DNA of 64,000 bases from an uncultured Winogradskyella sp. (GTDB taxonomy: Bacteria; Bacteroidota; Bacteroidia; Flavobacteriales; Flavobacteriaceae), in NCBI RefSeq assembly GCF_947498345.1, contig NZ_CANMJY010000004.1:62001-126000 (forward strand), written 5' to 3'. Position 1 is the stretch's first letter, and each line of letters begins with the position of its first letter. The translations under genes and the position numbers were made by a program. The notes under the pieces are model-generated. The model was not told the DNA's origin. It searched no databases and saw nothing but the letters and a program-made list of their open reading frames with translations. Of this stretch, positions 16,862-26,577 are shown piece by piece.

Positions 16862-17323
16862 CTAAAATTTCGGTTCTGTCATAGCATTATGTTCGGTTAA
16901 AAGTTTATTATTTATGGTTAATTTGAGGGATCTTGTGTTGTTGTCAATTTTAGTGATAGTAAGTGTTTGCTCGTTATCCAATAGCTCAGAAATGCGTTCT
17001 GGCCATTCTATAAAAAGCCAATGGTTACTTGCTAAGTAATCTTCTATGCCAAAATTATAGGCTTCATCTAAAGATTCTACTCTGTAAAAATCGAAATGAT
17101 AGACTTTATCTTTAGGCAAAGTATATTCATTGACTATAGAAAATGTTGGACTCGTAGCAGTATCATTACTACCCATAGCCTTTAACAACGCATTAATAAA
17201 CGTTGTTTTGCCAGTTCCCATAGTGCCATTAAATAATAAGGTTTTAGATTCCAAGTGCTCTAAAACTTTAGTTGCAATGGCATCAATGTCTTTTAAATGA
17301 TATGTTAGGGCAATAGTTTTCAC
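16862..17323 (-). CDS. tsaE: TsaE, ATPase of tRNA t6A biosynthesis
   Basis: A 153-residue P-loop ATPase needed with TsaB, TsaC and TsaD for the universal threonylcarbamoyladenosine (t6A37) modification of tRNAs reading ANN codons. Walker A is GTMGTGKT at 33-40. The family marker SPTF is at 58-61, followed by VYHFDFYR, and the catalytic-region FIEWPER is near 104-110. Length is normal. It lies downstream of porX on the same strand, with a gap of about 130 bases. TsaD is encoded at the other end of the window. Confidence 0.93.
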   Translation of the reverse strand: MKTIALTYHLKDIDAIATKVLEHLESKTLLFNGTMGTGKTTFINALLKAMGSNDTATSPTFSIVNEYTLPKDKVYHFDFYRVESLDEAYNFGIEDYLASNHWLFIEWPERISELLDNEQTLTITKIDNNTRSLKLTINNKLLTEHNAMTEPKF

Positions 17324-17454
17324 TGTAACCTATTGTAAAATAGACCACAATGGTAACAAAAAATATTGAGAAATCCTAGAAAAAAGTGTATTTCATCGGA
17401 TTTTTTTGCCTTTAGAGGATGTTTGTTGATGAAAAATCACATAGATTGTAAAAC

Positions 17455-19008
17455 TTATTTAGGGTCTAAAACCACGAATGGAATAATCATTTCCTCCAAA
17501 GAAACACCTCCATGTTGATACGTATTTCTATAATAACTTACATAGTGATTATAGTTATTAGGGTAAGCTAAGAACAAATCACCCTTTGCAAAAATAAAAG
17601 AACTACTCATCGTAAGTGCTGGCAGGTGTACTGACTTAGGGTCTTTAATTGCAAGCACATCCTTATCCTGATAGGTTAGACTTCGGCCTGTTTTATAACG
17701 TAAGTTTAAACTTGTATCTCTATCACCTATAACTTTAGAAGGTGCTTTTACATTAATAGTACCGTGATCTGTGGTTAATATTAATTTAAATCCTAACTGT
17801 TGCGATAATTGAATCATTTCTAATAAAGGGGAGTTCTTAAACCAACTAAGTGTTAAAGAGCGATAAGCCTTATCGTTAGAGGCTAATTCCTTTACCACCT
17901 CCATTTCAGTTTTGGAGTGGGAAAGCATATCCACAAAATTGTACACGACAACATTTAAGTCGTTATCTTTTAATGACCTAAAGTTTTCTACTAGTTTTCT
18001 GCCAGATTTTAAATTAGTGATTTTATGATATTCATATTTAATATGATTTAAGCCTAATCGCTTTAATTGTTCTCTAAGAAAATCATCTTCGTGCATATTT
18101 TTGCCACCTTCATCGATATCATTTTTCCAGTATTGTGGATATAGTTTTTCCATATCAGATGGCATAAGTCCAGAAAATATAGCATTACGAGCATATTGCG
18201 TAGCTGTAGGTAAGATGCTGTAAAATGAAAGTTCTGATGCTTTTTTATAGTAATTATTTACAATAGGTTCAAAAGCTTTCCACTGATCATAACGCAGATT
18301 ATCAATGACCACTAAAAGCGTTGGTTGTTTATCACTTAATTCTGGTACAACTTTATCTTTAAAAAGCGTGTGCGACATTACTGGAGCATCAGTGTTTGGT
18401 TGAAACCAGTCTTCGTAATTTTTCTCAATAAATTTACCAAACTGCATATTGGCTTCTGTTTTTTGAGATTCTAAAATATCAGTCATTCCAACATCTTCAA
18501 TACCTTCGAGTTGTAATTCCCAATAAATTAATTTTTGATATAAATCTATCCACTCTTCAAAGGAGTTAACCATTGACAAGTCCATGGCAATTTTCCTAAA
18601 TTCTTGTTGATAATTAGATGTGGTTTTTTCGGAAACTAAACGCGAGTGGTCTAAATTCTTCTTTAAACTCAGCAAAATCTGATTTGGATTTACAGGTTTA
18701 ATCAAATAATCTGCAATCTTATTACCAATGGCTTCCTCCATAATATATTCCTCTTCACTTTTGGTAATCATTACTATAGGCAGATTTGCGCGCCTTTCTT
18801 TAATTTCATTAAGAGTTTCAAGACCTGTAAGTCCTGGCATGTTTTCATCTAAAAAAACAATATCAAAATTGGTGTCGTTAATAATCTCAAGAGCTTCAGT
18901 ACCACTTTGGCAGGTTGTGACCTTGTATTGTTTTTGTTCTAAAAAAAGAATATGTGGCTTTAATAAATCAATTTCATCGTCTACCCAGAGAATATTTATG
19001 TTGTTCAT
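17455..19008 (-). CDS. porX: PorX, T9SS-controlling response regulator with PglZ domain
   Basis: A 517-residue two-domain regulator. The receiver domain (1-120) has acidic D10/D11, the phospho-acceptor D54 in VFLDENMPG, T82 in ITKS and K104 in LIKP. After a helical linker (120-200) comes an alkaline-phosphatase-fold PglZ domain (about 210-517) with LLVVIDNLRYDQW and LTTDHGTINVKAPS supplying metal ligands. In Porphyromonas and Flavobacterium this architecture is PorX, partner of the histidine kinase PorY, controlling type IX secretion genes and cleaving oligonucleotides. PorY is not in the window. Confidence 0.92.
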   Translation of the reverse strand: MNNINILWVDDEIDLLKPHILFLEQKQYKVTTCQSGTEALEIINDTNFDIVFLDENMPGLTGLETLNEIKERRANLPIVMITKSEEEYIMEEAIGNKIADYLIKPVNPNQILLSLKKNLDHSRLVSEKTTSNYQQEFRKIAMDLSMVNSFEEWIDLYQKLIYWELQLEGIEDVGMTDILESQKTEANMQFGKFIEKNYEDWFQPNTDAPVMSHTLFKDKVVPELSDKQPTLLVVIDNLRYDQWKAFEPIVNNYYKKASELSFYSILPTATQYARNAIFSGLMPSDMEKLYPQYWKNDIDEGGKNMHEDDFLREQLKRLGLNHIKYEYHKITNLKSGRKLVENFRSLKDNDLNVVVYNFVDMLSHSKTEMEVVKELASNDKAYRSLTLSWFKNSPLLEMIQLSQQLGFKLILTTDHGTINVKAPSKVIGDRDTSLNLRYKTGRSLTYQDKDVLAIKDPKSVHLPALTMSSSFIFAKGDLFLAYPNNYNHYVSYYRNTYQHGGVSLEEMIIPFVVLDPK

Positions 19009-19009
19009 G

Positions 19010-19017
19010 TATATTTG
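19010..19017 (+). promoter_or_regulatory. Putative -7 element for the HD hydrolase gene
   Basis: TATATTTG matches TAnnTTTG and lies 25 bases before the TTG start at 19042, in the 33-base gap between divergent porX and this gene. Confidence 0.4.
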
Positions 19018-19041
19018 TTTTCTAATTAATGAGTTTCTAGT

Positions 19042-20271
19042 TTGAAGTCTAATAATAAACTTAAAATATTTAACGATCCAATTTACGGATTTATTACGAT
19101 TCCAAATTCGTTAATTTTCGATCTTATTCAACATAAATACTTTCAACGTCTACGTCGCATAAGCCAAATGGGTTTATCTTATCTGGTATATCCAGGCGCA
19201 CATCATACAAGGTTTCATCATGCTTTAGGAAGTATGCATTTAATGCAAAAAGCAATTAATGTACTTCGTTTTAAGGGAGTTACGATTTCTAAAGATGAAG
19301 AGAATGGTTTACTAATTGCTATTTTATTGCACGATATTGGTCATGGTCCTTTTTCGCATGCCATGGAGCATAGTATAGTAAATGGGATTTCTCACGAAGA
19401 AATTTCGCTAAAATTTATGGAAACTCTTAATGAAGAGTTTAACGGAAGTTTAACTTTAGCGATTTCTATTTTTAAAGGCGAATATCCTCGTAAGTTTATG
19501 TGCCAGCTCATTTCTAGTCAAATAGACATGGACAGGGCAGATTATTTGAAACGTGATAGTTTTTACACAGGTGTAGCTGAAGGCAATATTAACAGTGAAC
19601 GTTTAATAACTATGCTTAATGTTATTAATGACCAATTAGTTATTGAAGAAAAAGGAATTTACAGTGTAGAAAAATTTTTAGTAGCTAGACGTTTTATGTA
19701 TTGGCAGGTTTATCTGCATAAAACAGGTGTTGTGGCTGAGCAGTTATTAATGCGAATTTTAAAACGTGCCAAAGAGCTTGTAGAATTAGGTAATGTGCTA
19801 AATTGTAGTAAGGCATTAATATTTTTTTTAAAGTCTGACGTTACTAAAGAAAGTTTTAATTCTAAAACCTTAGCCATTTTTGCACAACTAGATGATTACG
19901 ATATTGTTGCAGCTATGAAAGATTGGAAAAACCATGACGATTTTGTGTTGCAAAATCTTTGCGAAATGATTCTTAATAGAGACTTGTTGAAAATAAAGAT
20001 GAAGAACAAACCTATTAAAACCTCAGAGCTAGTTTCTTATTCTAATGCCTTGATGGATAAATACATGATTTCAAAGAAGGAGGCAGATTATTTTGTGTTT
20101 CATGGTGAAATAACTAATGTCGCTTATCAGAATAAAAAAGCACCTATCAATATCTTACTAAAGTCTAGAAAAATAAAAACTATTATAAAAGTATCAGACC
20201 AACTTAACCTAAAAGCATTGGGCAAACCTATTACCAAATATTATATGTGCTATCCTAAAAAGAAAATGTGA
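19042..20271 (+). CDS. HD-domain phosphohydrolase (COG1078/dGTPase-like)
   Basis: A 409-residue HD protein. Metal-binding residues are visible as HH at 59-60 in HHTRFHHALGS, and H97-D98 in LLHDIGHGPFSHAMEH. It resembles the SAMHD1/dGTP triphosphohydrolase-like branch, so nucleotide hydrolysis is likely but unproven. The start is TTG; the only upstream ATG runs into a stop. It precedes lpxD in the same direction with a 50-base gap containing a promoter-like element, so it may be transcribed separately. Confidence 0.85.
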   Translation: MKSNNKLKIFNDPIYGFITIPNSLIFDLIQHKYFQRLRRISQMGLSYLVYPGAHHTRFHHALGSMHLMQKAINVLRFKGVTISKDEENGLLIAILLHDIGHGPFSHAMEHSIVNGISHEEISLKFMETLNEEFNGSLTLAISIFKGEYPRKFMCQLISSQIDMDRADYLKRDSFYTGVAEGNINSERLITMLNVINDQLVIEEKGIYSVEKFLVARRFMYWQVYLHKTGVVAEQLLMRILKRAKELVELGNVLNCSKALIFFLKSDVTKESFNSKTLAIFAQLDDYDIVAAMKDWKNHDDFVLQNLCEMILNRDLLKIKMKNKPIKTSELVSYSNALMDKYMISKKEADYFVFHGEITNVAYQNKKAPINILLKSRKIKTIIKVSDQLNLKALGKPITKYYMCYPKKKM

Positions 20272-20282
20272 TGCTTTTTTTT

Positions 20283-20290
20283 TACTTTTG
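20283..20290 (+). promoter_or_regulatory. Putative -7 promoter element for the lpx operon
   Basis: TACTTTTG matches TAnnTTTG and lies 31 bases before the lpxD TTG start. A run of T precedes it. No clear -33 TTG. Confidence 0.45.
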
Positions 20291-20321
20291 CGAAACCAAT
20301 CCATATATTAAAATCAATTAA

Positions 20322-21350
20322 TTGAAATTCACAGCACAACAAATCGCAGGTATTTTAGAAGGTACAGTAGAAGGCGACTCAAATATTGAAGTTTTTAAGC
20401 TTGCTAAAATAGAAGAAGGCACAAAGGGCTCACTTACTTTTTTAGCCAACCCAAAATATAAACCATATATATACACAACTAAAGCATCTATTACTATTGT
20501 TAACTCAGACTTTGAACCTGAGGAAGCATTAACAACGACCTTGATTAAAGTAGAAGATGCTTATGGAGCGTTTACGAAACTATTAGAGTATTATAATCAA
20601 ATCAAGCTAAATAAAACTGGTATTGAGCAACCAAGTTTTGTGTCTGATTCTGCTAAAACAGGTGATGATATATACATAGGAGCCTTTACTTATGTTGGTG
20701 ATAATGTAAAGATTGGAAACAATGTGAAGATTTTTCCTAACTCATACATAGGAGATAATGTAACAATTGGAGATAACAGTATTGTATTTTCTGGAGGTAA
20801 GATATATTCAGATTGTGTCATAGGTAAGAATTGTGTTATTAATTCTGGAGCTATTATTGGAGCAGATGGTTTTGGGTTTGTACCAAATGAAAAAGGGGTA
20901 TATTCTAAAGTGCCACAAATTGGGAATGTTATTTTAGAAAATAACGTGGATATAGGAGCCGGAACAACTATAGATAGAGCTACATTAGGTTCTACAATTA
21001 TAAGAAAAGGTGTAAAGCTTGATAACCAAATACAGATTGCACATAATGTAGAGATAGGTAAGAATACTGTTATTGCTGCTCAAACTGGTGTTGCTGGTTC
21101 TACTAAAATTGGCGAAAACTGTCAAATAGGTGGGCAAGTAGGTATAGTTGGGCATATCACCATAGGCAATAATGTAAAAATACAAGCGCAATCGGGTATA
21201 GGACGCCATGTTAAAGATAATGAGGTTTTACAGGGTTCACCAGCTTTAACCTATGGTGATTACAATAAGTCTTATGTGTACTTTAAAAATTTACCAAAGA
21301 TTGTAAAAAATATTAATGAAATTGAAAAGAAAGTAAATGGCGATAGTTAA
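20322..21350 (+). CDS. lpxD: LpxD, UDP-3-O-acyl-glucosamine N-acyltransferase
   Basis: A 342-residue enzyme that adds the N-linked hydroxyacyl chain from acyl-ACP to UDP-3-O-acyl-glucosamine, the third step of lipid A synthesis. The N-terminal uridine-binding domain (1-95) contains [11 protein letters not shown]. The left-handed beta-helix of hexapeptide repeats follows. The catalytic His is H241 in [13 protein letters not shown]. The start is TTG at 20322 and no ATG fits better. It overlaps lpxC/fabZ by 14 bases. Confidence 0.93.
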   Translation: MKFTAQQIAGILEGTVEGDSNIEVFKLAKIEEGTKGSLTFLANPKYKPYIYTTKASITIVNSDFEPEEALTTTLIKVEDAYGAFTKLLEYYNQIKLNKTGIEQPSFVSDSAKTGDDIYIGAFTYVGDNVKIGNNVKIFPNSYIGDNVTIGDNSIVFSGGKIYSDCVIGKNCVINSGAIIGADGFGFVPNEKGVYSKVPQIGNVILENNVDIGAGTTIDRATLGSTIIRKGVKLDNQIQIAHNVEIGKNTVIAAQTGVAGSTKIGENCQIGGQVGIVGHITIGNNVKIQAQSGIGRHVKDNEVLQGSPALTYGDYNKSYVYFKNLPKIVKNINEIEKKVNGDS

Positions 21351-22743
21351 AACAGAAGTAAAACAAAAGACCATTGAAAAAGAAGTTACACTAAAAGGTG
21401 TAGGGCTTCATACAGGTGCTGATGTAACATTAGTGTTTAAGCCTGGTGCAGAAAATTCAGGGTTCCTATTTGAGCGTATAGACTTGGAAGGCAACCCTAA
21501 AATTGAAGCAGATGCAAACTATGTTACCAATACACAGCGTGGTACATGTTTGGAAAAAAATGGTGTAACCATTCAAACCTGTGAGCATGTTTTGGCTGCT
21601 TTGGTTGGTCTGGATATCGATAATGCAATAATAGAATTAAATGCTTCAGAGCCACCAATTATGGACGGTTCTTCTAAATTTTTTGTTGAAGCCTTAGAAA
21701 AAGCAGGAATTGTTGAACAAGATGCAGTAAGAGAAGAGTATATAGTAAAAGAAGTAGTTTCCTATGCAGATGAGGCATCTGGTAGTGAAATTATTTTAAT
21801 GCCTTCTAATGCTTATCAAGTTACTACAATGGTAGATTTTGGCACAAAAGTACTTGGGACACAAAATGCAACCATGAATGCTGTTTCAGAATTTAAAACT
21901 GAAATTGCTGATGCTAGAACCTTTAGTTTTTTGCACGAAATTGAAATGCTTCTTGAAAATGGGTTAATAAAAGGAGGCGATTTAAATAATGCTATTGTAT
22001 ATGTAGATAAAGAGTTATCGCCAGGTACCATGGAAAAATTAAGGATAGCCTTTAAAAAAGATAACATCGCAGTTAAACCCAATGGTATTTTAGATAATTT
22101 AACCTTACATCATCCTAATGAGGCTGCTCGACATAAATTATTAGATGTTGTTGGAGACTTAGCCTTAATTGGTACCAGAATAAGAGGTAAGGTGATTGCA
22201 AATAAACCAGGTCATTTTGTAAACACTCAGTTTGCAAAAAAGATGTCTAAAATTATAAAAAACGAAAGACGAAATAATGTACCCAAAGTTGATTTGAATT
22301 CTCAACCTTTGATGGATGTAAATCAGATTATGAATATGCTACCGCATAGACAACCGTTTTTGCTGTTAGACAAAGTTTTTGAACTTACAGACAATTATGT
22401 AATAGGGATGAAAAATGTCACAATGAATGAAGAATTCTTTAAAGGACATTTTCCTGGGCAACCTGTTATGCCAGGTGTTTTAATCGTTGAAGCTATGGCA
22501 CAAACTGGCGGTATTTTAGTGTTGAGTACAGTTCCAGATCCTGAAAATTATTTAACATTCTTTATGAAAATGGATAATGTAAAATTTAAGCAAAAAGTAG
22601 TACCTGGAGATACACTTATTTTTAAATGCTCGTTAATAACACCTATTAGAAGAGGTATATGTCATATGCAAGGTTATGCCTATGCTAATGGTAAATTATG
22701 CGCAGAAGCCGAACTTATGGCACAAATTTCAAAAGTAAAATAG
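21337..22743 (+). CDS. lpxC/fabZ: LpxC-FabZ bifunctional deacetylase/dehydratase
   Basis: A 468-residue fusion. Residues 1 to about 305 are LpxC, the zinc deacetylase that commits UDP-3-O-acyl-GlcNAc to lipid A. The zinc-ligand motif is CEHVLAAL with E83-H84, and [18 protein letters not shown] carries further ligands. Residues from about 320 are the FabZ hot-dog dehydratase, with [15 protein letters not shown] and [19 protein letters not shown] supplying the catalytic His and Glu. Fusion links 3-hydroxyacyl-ACP supply to its use and is usual in Bacteroidota. It starts inside lpxD and ends one base before lpxA. Confidence 0.95.
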   Translation: MAIVKTEVKQKTIEKEVTLKGVGLHTGADVTLVFKPGAENSGFLFERIDLEGNPKIEADANYVTNTQRGTCLEKNGVTIQTCEHVLAALVGLDIDNAIIELNASEPPIMDGSSKFFVEALEKAGIVEQDAVREEYIVKEVVSYADEASGSEIILMPSNAYQVTTMVDFGTKVLGTQNATMNAVSEFKTEIADARTFSFLHEIEMLLENGLIKGGDLNNAIVYVDKELSPGTMEKLRIAFKKDNIAVKPNGILDNLTLHHPNEAARHKLLDVVGDLALIGTRIRGKVIANKPGHFVNTQFAKKMSKIIKNERRNNVPKVDLNSQPLMDVNQIMNMLPHRQPFLLLDKVFELTDNYVIGMKNVTMNEEFFKGHFPGQPVMPGVLIVEAMAQTGGILVLSTVPDPENYLTFFMKMDNVKFKQKVVPGDTLIFKCSLITPIRRGICHMQGYAYANGKLCAEAELMAQISKVK

Positions 22744-22744
22744 A

Positions 22745-23530
22745 ATGAACCAACCCTTAGCATATGTACATCCTGGAGCTAAAATTGCCAAGAATGTAGT
22801 TATAGAACCTTTCACTACTATTCACAATAATGTAAAAATAGGTGAAGGGACATGGATTGGAAGTAATGTTACTATTATGGAAGGTGCTCGCATCGGAAAA
22901 AATTGTAACATTTTTCCTGGAGCCGTTATTTCAGCTGTTCCCCAAGATTTAAAGTATAATGATGAAGATACCACTGTAGAAATTGGTAATAACGTTACTA
23001 TTAGAGAATGTGTTACCATCAACAGAGGAACAACAGACAAAATGAAAACTGTTATTGGTGATAATTGTTTAATTATGGCGTATTGCCATATTGCCCACGA
23101 CTGTTTAGTAGGTAGTAACTGTATTTTCTCTAACAACAGCACACTGGCAGGTCATATTACCGTTGGTGATTATGTGGTTTTAGCAGGTATGACTGCAGTA
23201 CATCAATTTTGCTCAATAGGAAATCACGCCTTTGTAACAGGTGGTTCTTTAGTTCGTAAAGACGTACCACCTTTTGTAAAAGCAGCTCGTGAGCCATTAT
23301 CTTATGTCGGAATTAACTCTGTTGGTTTAAGACGTAGAGGATTTACAACAGAAAAAATCAGGGAAATACAAGATATATTTAGAATATTATATCAAAAGAA
23401 TTACAACAATACACAAGCTTCAGAAATTATTGAAGCAGAAATGCAAGCAACTCCTGAACGTGATGAGATTCTTCAGTTTATTAAGAACTCGCATCGTGGT
23501 ATCATGAAAGGTTATTTTAAATCAAACTAA
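22745..23530 (+). CDS. lpxA: LpxA, UDP-GlcNAc O-acyltransferase
   Basis: A 261-residue trimeric beta-helix acyltransferase for the first lipid A step. Hexapeptide repeats fill residues 5-190. The catalytic His is H118 in CHIAHDCLVGSNC, followed by SLVRKDVPPFVKAAREP and the C-terminal helical part beginning VGLRRRGFT. Length matches the family. It follows lpxC/fabZ with one spare base, so it is certainly in the same operon. Confidence 0.95.
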   Translation: MNQPLAYVHPGAKIAKNVVIEPFTTIHNNVKIGEGTWIGSNVTIMEGARIGKNCNIFPGAVISAVPQDLKYNDEDTTVEIGNNVTIRECVTINRGTTDKMKTVIGDNCLIMAYCHIAHDCLVGSNCIFSNNSTLAGHITVGDYVVLAGMTAVHQFCSIGNHAFVTGGSLVRKDVPPFVKAAREPLSYVGINSVGLRRRGFTTEKIREIQDIFRILYQKNYNNTQASEIIEAEMQATPERDEILQFIKNSHRGIMKGYFKSN

Positions 23531-23574
23531 AATTTTATTAATTAAAAAATATCACGTCAAGGCGTGGAACTACT

Positions 23575-24141
23575 ATGGCAAGTACATCAGATATTAGAAA
23601 CGGATTATGTATAAAATATAATCATGACATCTATAAAATCATCGAATTTCTTCATGTAAAACCAGGAAAAGGACCTGCTTTTGTTAGAACCAAACTAAAA
23701 AGTGTAACCACAGGGAAAGTTATTGATAATACCTTTTCTGCTGGTCATAAGATTGATGATGTAAGAGTAGAAACACATAAATTTCAATATTTGTATAACG
23801 ATGGGGAATTCTATCACTTTATGAATGAAGCCGACTATACACAAATTAGATTACTAGAATCCGCTTTAGATAGGCCTGACTTGATGAAAGAAGGCGAAAT
23901 CGTTACAATTCAAATTAATTCTGAAGATAACATGCCTCTTTCAGTAGATATGCCAGCAACCGTAATATTAGAAGTTACGGCAACAGAGCCAGGCGTTAAA
24001 GGTAATACAGCAACAAACGCCACAAAACCTGCAACAGTAGAAACAGGAGCATCTGTAAATGTTCCACTTTTTATTAACGAAGGTGATAAAATCAAAGTTG
24101 AGACTGAAAAAGGTACTTACAAAGAACGTATTAAAGAATAA
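23575..24141 (+). CDS. efp: Elongation factor P
   Basis: A 188-residue EF-P, which relieves ribosome stalling at polyproline. Three beta-barrel domains are expected. The N-terminal loop VKPGKGPAFVRTK has Lys32 at the position that is often modified or arginine in other bacteria. The C-terminal signature DNTATNATKPATVETGASV is seen in close form near residue 145. It lies 44 bases after lpxA in the same direction. Confidence 0.95.
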   Translation: MASTSDIRNGLCIKYNHDIYKIIEFLHVKPGKGPAFVRTKLKSVTTGKVIDNTFSAGHKIDDVRVETHKFQYLYNDGEFYHFMNEADYTQIRLLESALDRPDLMKEGEIVTIQINSEDNMPLSVDMPATVILEVTATEPGVKGNTATNATKPATVETGASVNVPLFINEGDKIKVETEKGTYKERIKE

Positions 24142-24188
24142 TTATCATTTCTGCATAAGTAGAAATCTCATTATAACAAAGAGGATAT

Positions 24189-25124
24189 TTGAAGTTTCCA
24201 AGACCACATACATTAAGAGAGATTGCCAGTTTAATTGATACTGAGTATGTCGGTGACGATGATTTCCCTGTTTTAGGTATAAACGAAATCCACGTTGTTG
24301 AGTCTGGTGATATCGTATTTGTCGATCACCCAAAGTATTATGATAAAGCTCTGGAATCTGCTGCAACTGTTGTTCTTATTAACAAAAAAGTAGATTGTCC
24401 TAAGGGAAAAGCGCTTTTGGTTTCAGATGATCCATTCAGAGATTTCAATAAGTTAACACTTCATTTCAAACCTTTTAAATCTTCAAATGTTGCTATCGCT
24501 GCCAATGCTATAATTGGTGAAGGTACCATAATTCAACCCAATTGTTTTATTGGCAATAATGTTTCTATCGGTAAAAATTGCATTATCCATGCTAATGTTA
24601 GTATTTATGATGATACTATTATAGGTGATAATGTGACTATCCACTCAGGAACTGTTTTAGGTGCAAGTGCATTCTATTATAAAAATAGACCAGAAGGTTA
24701 TGATCAACTACTCTCGGGTGGACGTGTAATTGTCGAGGATAATGTTGATATAGGATCAGCCTGTACAATAGATAGAGGCGTTACAGGCGATACTACTATT
24801 GGTAAAGGGTCTAAATTAGATAACCAAATACAGATTGGGCATGACACAGTTTTAGGTAAAAAATGTTTAATAGCTTCACAAACAGGAATTGCTGGTTGTG
24901 TGGTTGTTGAAGATAATGTTACCATTTGGGGACAAGTTGGTGTAAAAAGTGGTATTACTATATCTAAAGGTACAGTGCTATTTGCGCAATCTGGTTTAGG
25001 ACATACAACAGAAGAAGGGAAAACCTATTTTGGGTCACCAGCTCAAGAAGCAAGGGCCTTTTTTAAAGACAGGGCTTATGTAAAGAAAATCCCTGAAATA
25101 CTTAAAAAACTAAAGGACTTATAA
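24189..25124 (+). CDS. LpxD paralogue (LpxD-like N-acyltransferase)
   Basis: A second LpxD-type protein of 311 residues. The N-terminal domain has ESGDIVFVDHPKYYDKAL and the hexapeptide helix runs from about 100. The candidate catalytic His is H218 in DNQIQIGHDTVLG. It is shorter than LpxD at 20322 and lacks its longer C-terminal helix. It may take a different acyl chain length or modify a different glycan. The start is TTG at 24189. The stop codon is followed directly by the ATG of the next gene. Confidence 0.85.
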   Translation: MKFPRPHTLREIASLIDTEYVGDDDFPVLGINEIHVVESGDIVFVDHPKYYDKALESAATVVLINKKVDCPKGKALLVSDDPFRDFNKLTLHFKPFKSSNVAIAANAIIGEGTIIQPNCFIGNNVSIGKNCIIHANVSIYDDTIIGDNVTIHSGTVLGASAFYYKNRPEGYDQLLSGGRVIVEDNVDIGSACTIDRGVTGDTTIGKGSKLDNQIQIGHDTVLGKKCLIASQTGIAGCVVVEDNVTIWGQVGVKSGITISKGTVLFAQSGLGHTTEEGKTYFGSPAQEARAFFKDRAYVKKIPEILKKLKDL

Positions 25125-25535
25125 ATGTCAGCTAAAGAAATAGTTAAAGCATTTTACGATTCTGATTTGGCCAACGATCCAGATGTGGTTTCGAAGTTTT
25201 ACCATAAAGAATGTGAATTACATTGGAGCAGTAGTCAAGGCTTTATGTTTTTAGATTATGATGCTATTGTAGATTTTTTTGAAGGCACAAGAAAATCTTA
25301 TACCAATCTTAGATTTGAGTTTACACATTTTATTGAAGTAGATTCTAAAGTGTTTACTAGGCACACCTTATTTGCCAATACTATTGAAAACCCTGATAAT
25401 GAAGTTGTTTTAGCACATTTTTCAACTATTTGGGAAGTAAAGGATAATAAATTATATAGAGGCTATGAGATTAGCCAACAAGCTGATGAGAGTGATGCAG
25501 AAAGTATGGCATCATATGCAGAAAGAAAAATATAA
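25125..25535 (+). CDS. NTF2-like/SnoaL-like protein
   Basis: A 136-residue protein. The segment AFYDSDLANDPDVVSKFYHKE opens an NTF2-like cone fold, with YRGYEIS near the end. Its ATG follows the LpxD paralogue stop codon with no gap, so they are co-translated. Such proteins can be small enzymes or ligand carriers. The function in this lipid A neighbourhood is unknown. Confidence 0.78.
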   Translation: MSAKEIVKAFYDSDLANDPDVVSKFYHKECELHWSSSQGFMFLDYDAIVDFFEGTRKSYTNLRFEFTHFIEVDSKVFTRHTLFANTIENPDNEVVLAHFSTIWEVKDNKLYRGYEISQQADESDAESMASYAERKI

Positions 25536-25565
25536 AAAGAGGTCGTAATTGCATTTCAAAACTCT

Positions 25566-25573
25566 TATTTTTG
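25566..25573 (+). promoter_or_regulatory. Putative -7 promoter element for sucD
   Basis: TATTTTTG matches TAnnTTTG, 40 bases before the sucD ATG. A TTG sits upstream at slightly short spacing. Confidence 0.42.
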
Positions 25574-25613
25574 CAGAATTAAATTTATAGAACTTAAAAT
25601 ATTACTATATCAA

Positions 25614-26486
25614 ATGAGCGTTTTAGTTAATAAAAATTCAAATATTATCGTACAAGGTTTTACTGGTAGTGAAGGTACATTTCATGCTGGTCAAATGATT
25701 GAGTATGGAACCAATGTTGTTGGTGGAGTAACTCCAGGAAAAGGTGGTCAAACACACTTAGACAGACCTGTTTTCAATACAGTTTCTGAAGCTGTTGAGA
25801 AAGTAAATGCAGATACAACTATTATCTTTGTACCACCAGCATTTGCTGCTGATGCGATTATGGAAGCAGCTGATGCAGGTATAAAAGTAATTATAACTAT
25901 TACGGAAGGTATTCCTGTTGCAGATATGATTAAAGCAGCAGATTATATTAAAGATAGAGATTGTCGTTTAGTAGGACCTAACTGTCCAGGTGTAATAACA
26001 CCAGGTGAAGCAAAGGTTGGTATTATGCCAGGCTTTGTTTTTAAACAAGGTAAAGTCGGTATTGTTTCAAAATCTGGTACATTAACTTACGAAGCTGCTG
26101 ACCAGGTTGTAAAACAAGGTTTAGGTATAACAACAGCAATTGGTATTGGTGGTGATCCGATAATTGGTACTACAACCAAAGAGGCTGTTGAATTATTAAT
26201 TAATGATCCAGAGACTGAAGCAGTGGTTATGATTGGAGAAATCGGTGGGCAATTAGAAGCTGATGCTGCAAACTGGTATAAAGCGAGTGGTAGTAAAAAA
26301 CCAATAGTAGGCTTTATTGCTGGAGAAACTGCTCCTGCTGGTCGTACTATGGGACATGCTGGAGCCATTGTTGGTGGTAGTGATGATACTGCACAGGCTA
26401 AAAAGAAAATAATGAAAGCGTGTGGTATTCATGTTGTAGATTCACCAGCTGAGATTGGAAAGAAAGTCGCTGAGGTAATTGGCTAA
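25614..26486 (+). CDS. sucD: Succinate-CoA ligase subunit alpha
   Basis: A 290-residue TCA cycle enzyme subunit that, with SucC, makes succinate and NTP from succinyl-CoA. The CoA-binding Rossmann part is [40 protein letters not shown] follows. The phosphohistidine H248 is in [13 protein letters not shown]. Length is normal. SucC is not adjacent, a common arrangement in flavobacteria. It is followed by a clear terminator. Confidence 0.96.
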   Translation: MSVLVNKNSNIIVQGFTGSEGTFHAGQMIEYGTNVVGGVTPGKGGQTHLDRPVFNTVSEAVEKVNADTTIIFVPPAFAADAIMEAADAGIKVIITITEGIPVADMIKAADYIKDRDCRLVGPNCPGVITPGEAKVGIMPGFVFKQGKVGIVSKSGTLTYEAADQVVKQGLGITTAIGIGGDPIIGTTTKEAVELLINDPETEAVVMIGEIGGQLEADAANWYKASGSKKPIVGFIAGETAPAGRTMGHAGAIVGGSDDTAQAKKKIMKACGIHVVDSPAEIGKKVAEVIG

Positions 26487-26525
26487 ATTTCTGTTAAAAT
26501 ATATTTAATTAACATACGTTATACA

Positions 26526-26552
26526 TCCATTGACTTTATTTTAGTCAATGGA
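26526..26552 (+). terminator. Rho-independent terminator after sucD
   Basis: The arms TCCATTGACT and AGTCAATGGA enclose a 7-base loop and are followed by TTTTTTATT. Confidence 0.88.
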
Positions 26553-26577
26553 TTTTTTATTCACTTAATCAACTGAT

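Noticed and set aside
24145-24366. Minus-strand ORF over the start of the second lpxD
   Set aside because: Overlaps the start of a conserved gene on the other strand, with low-complexity Gln/His composition.
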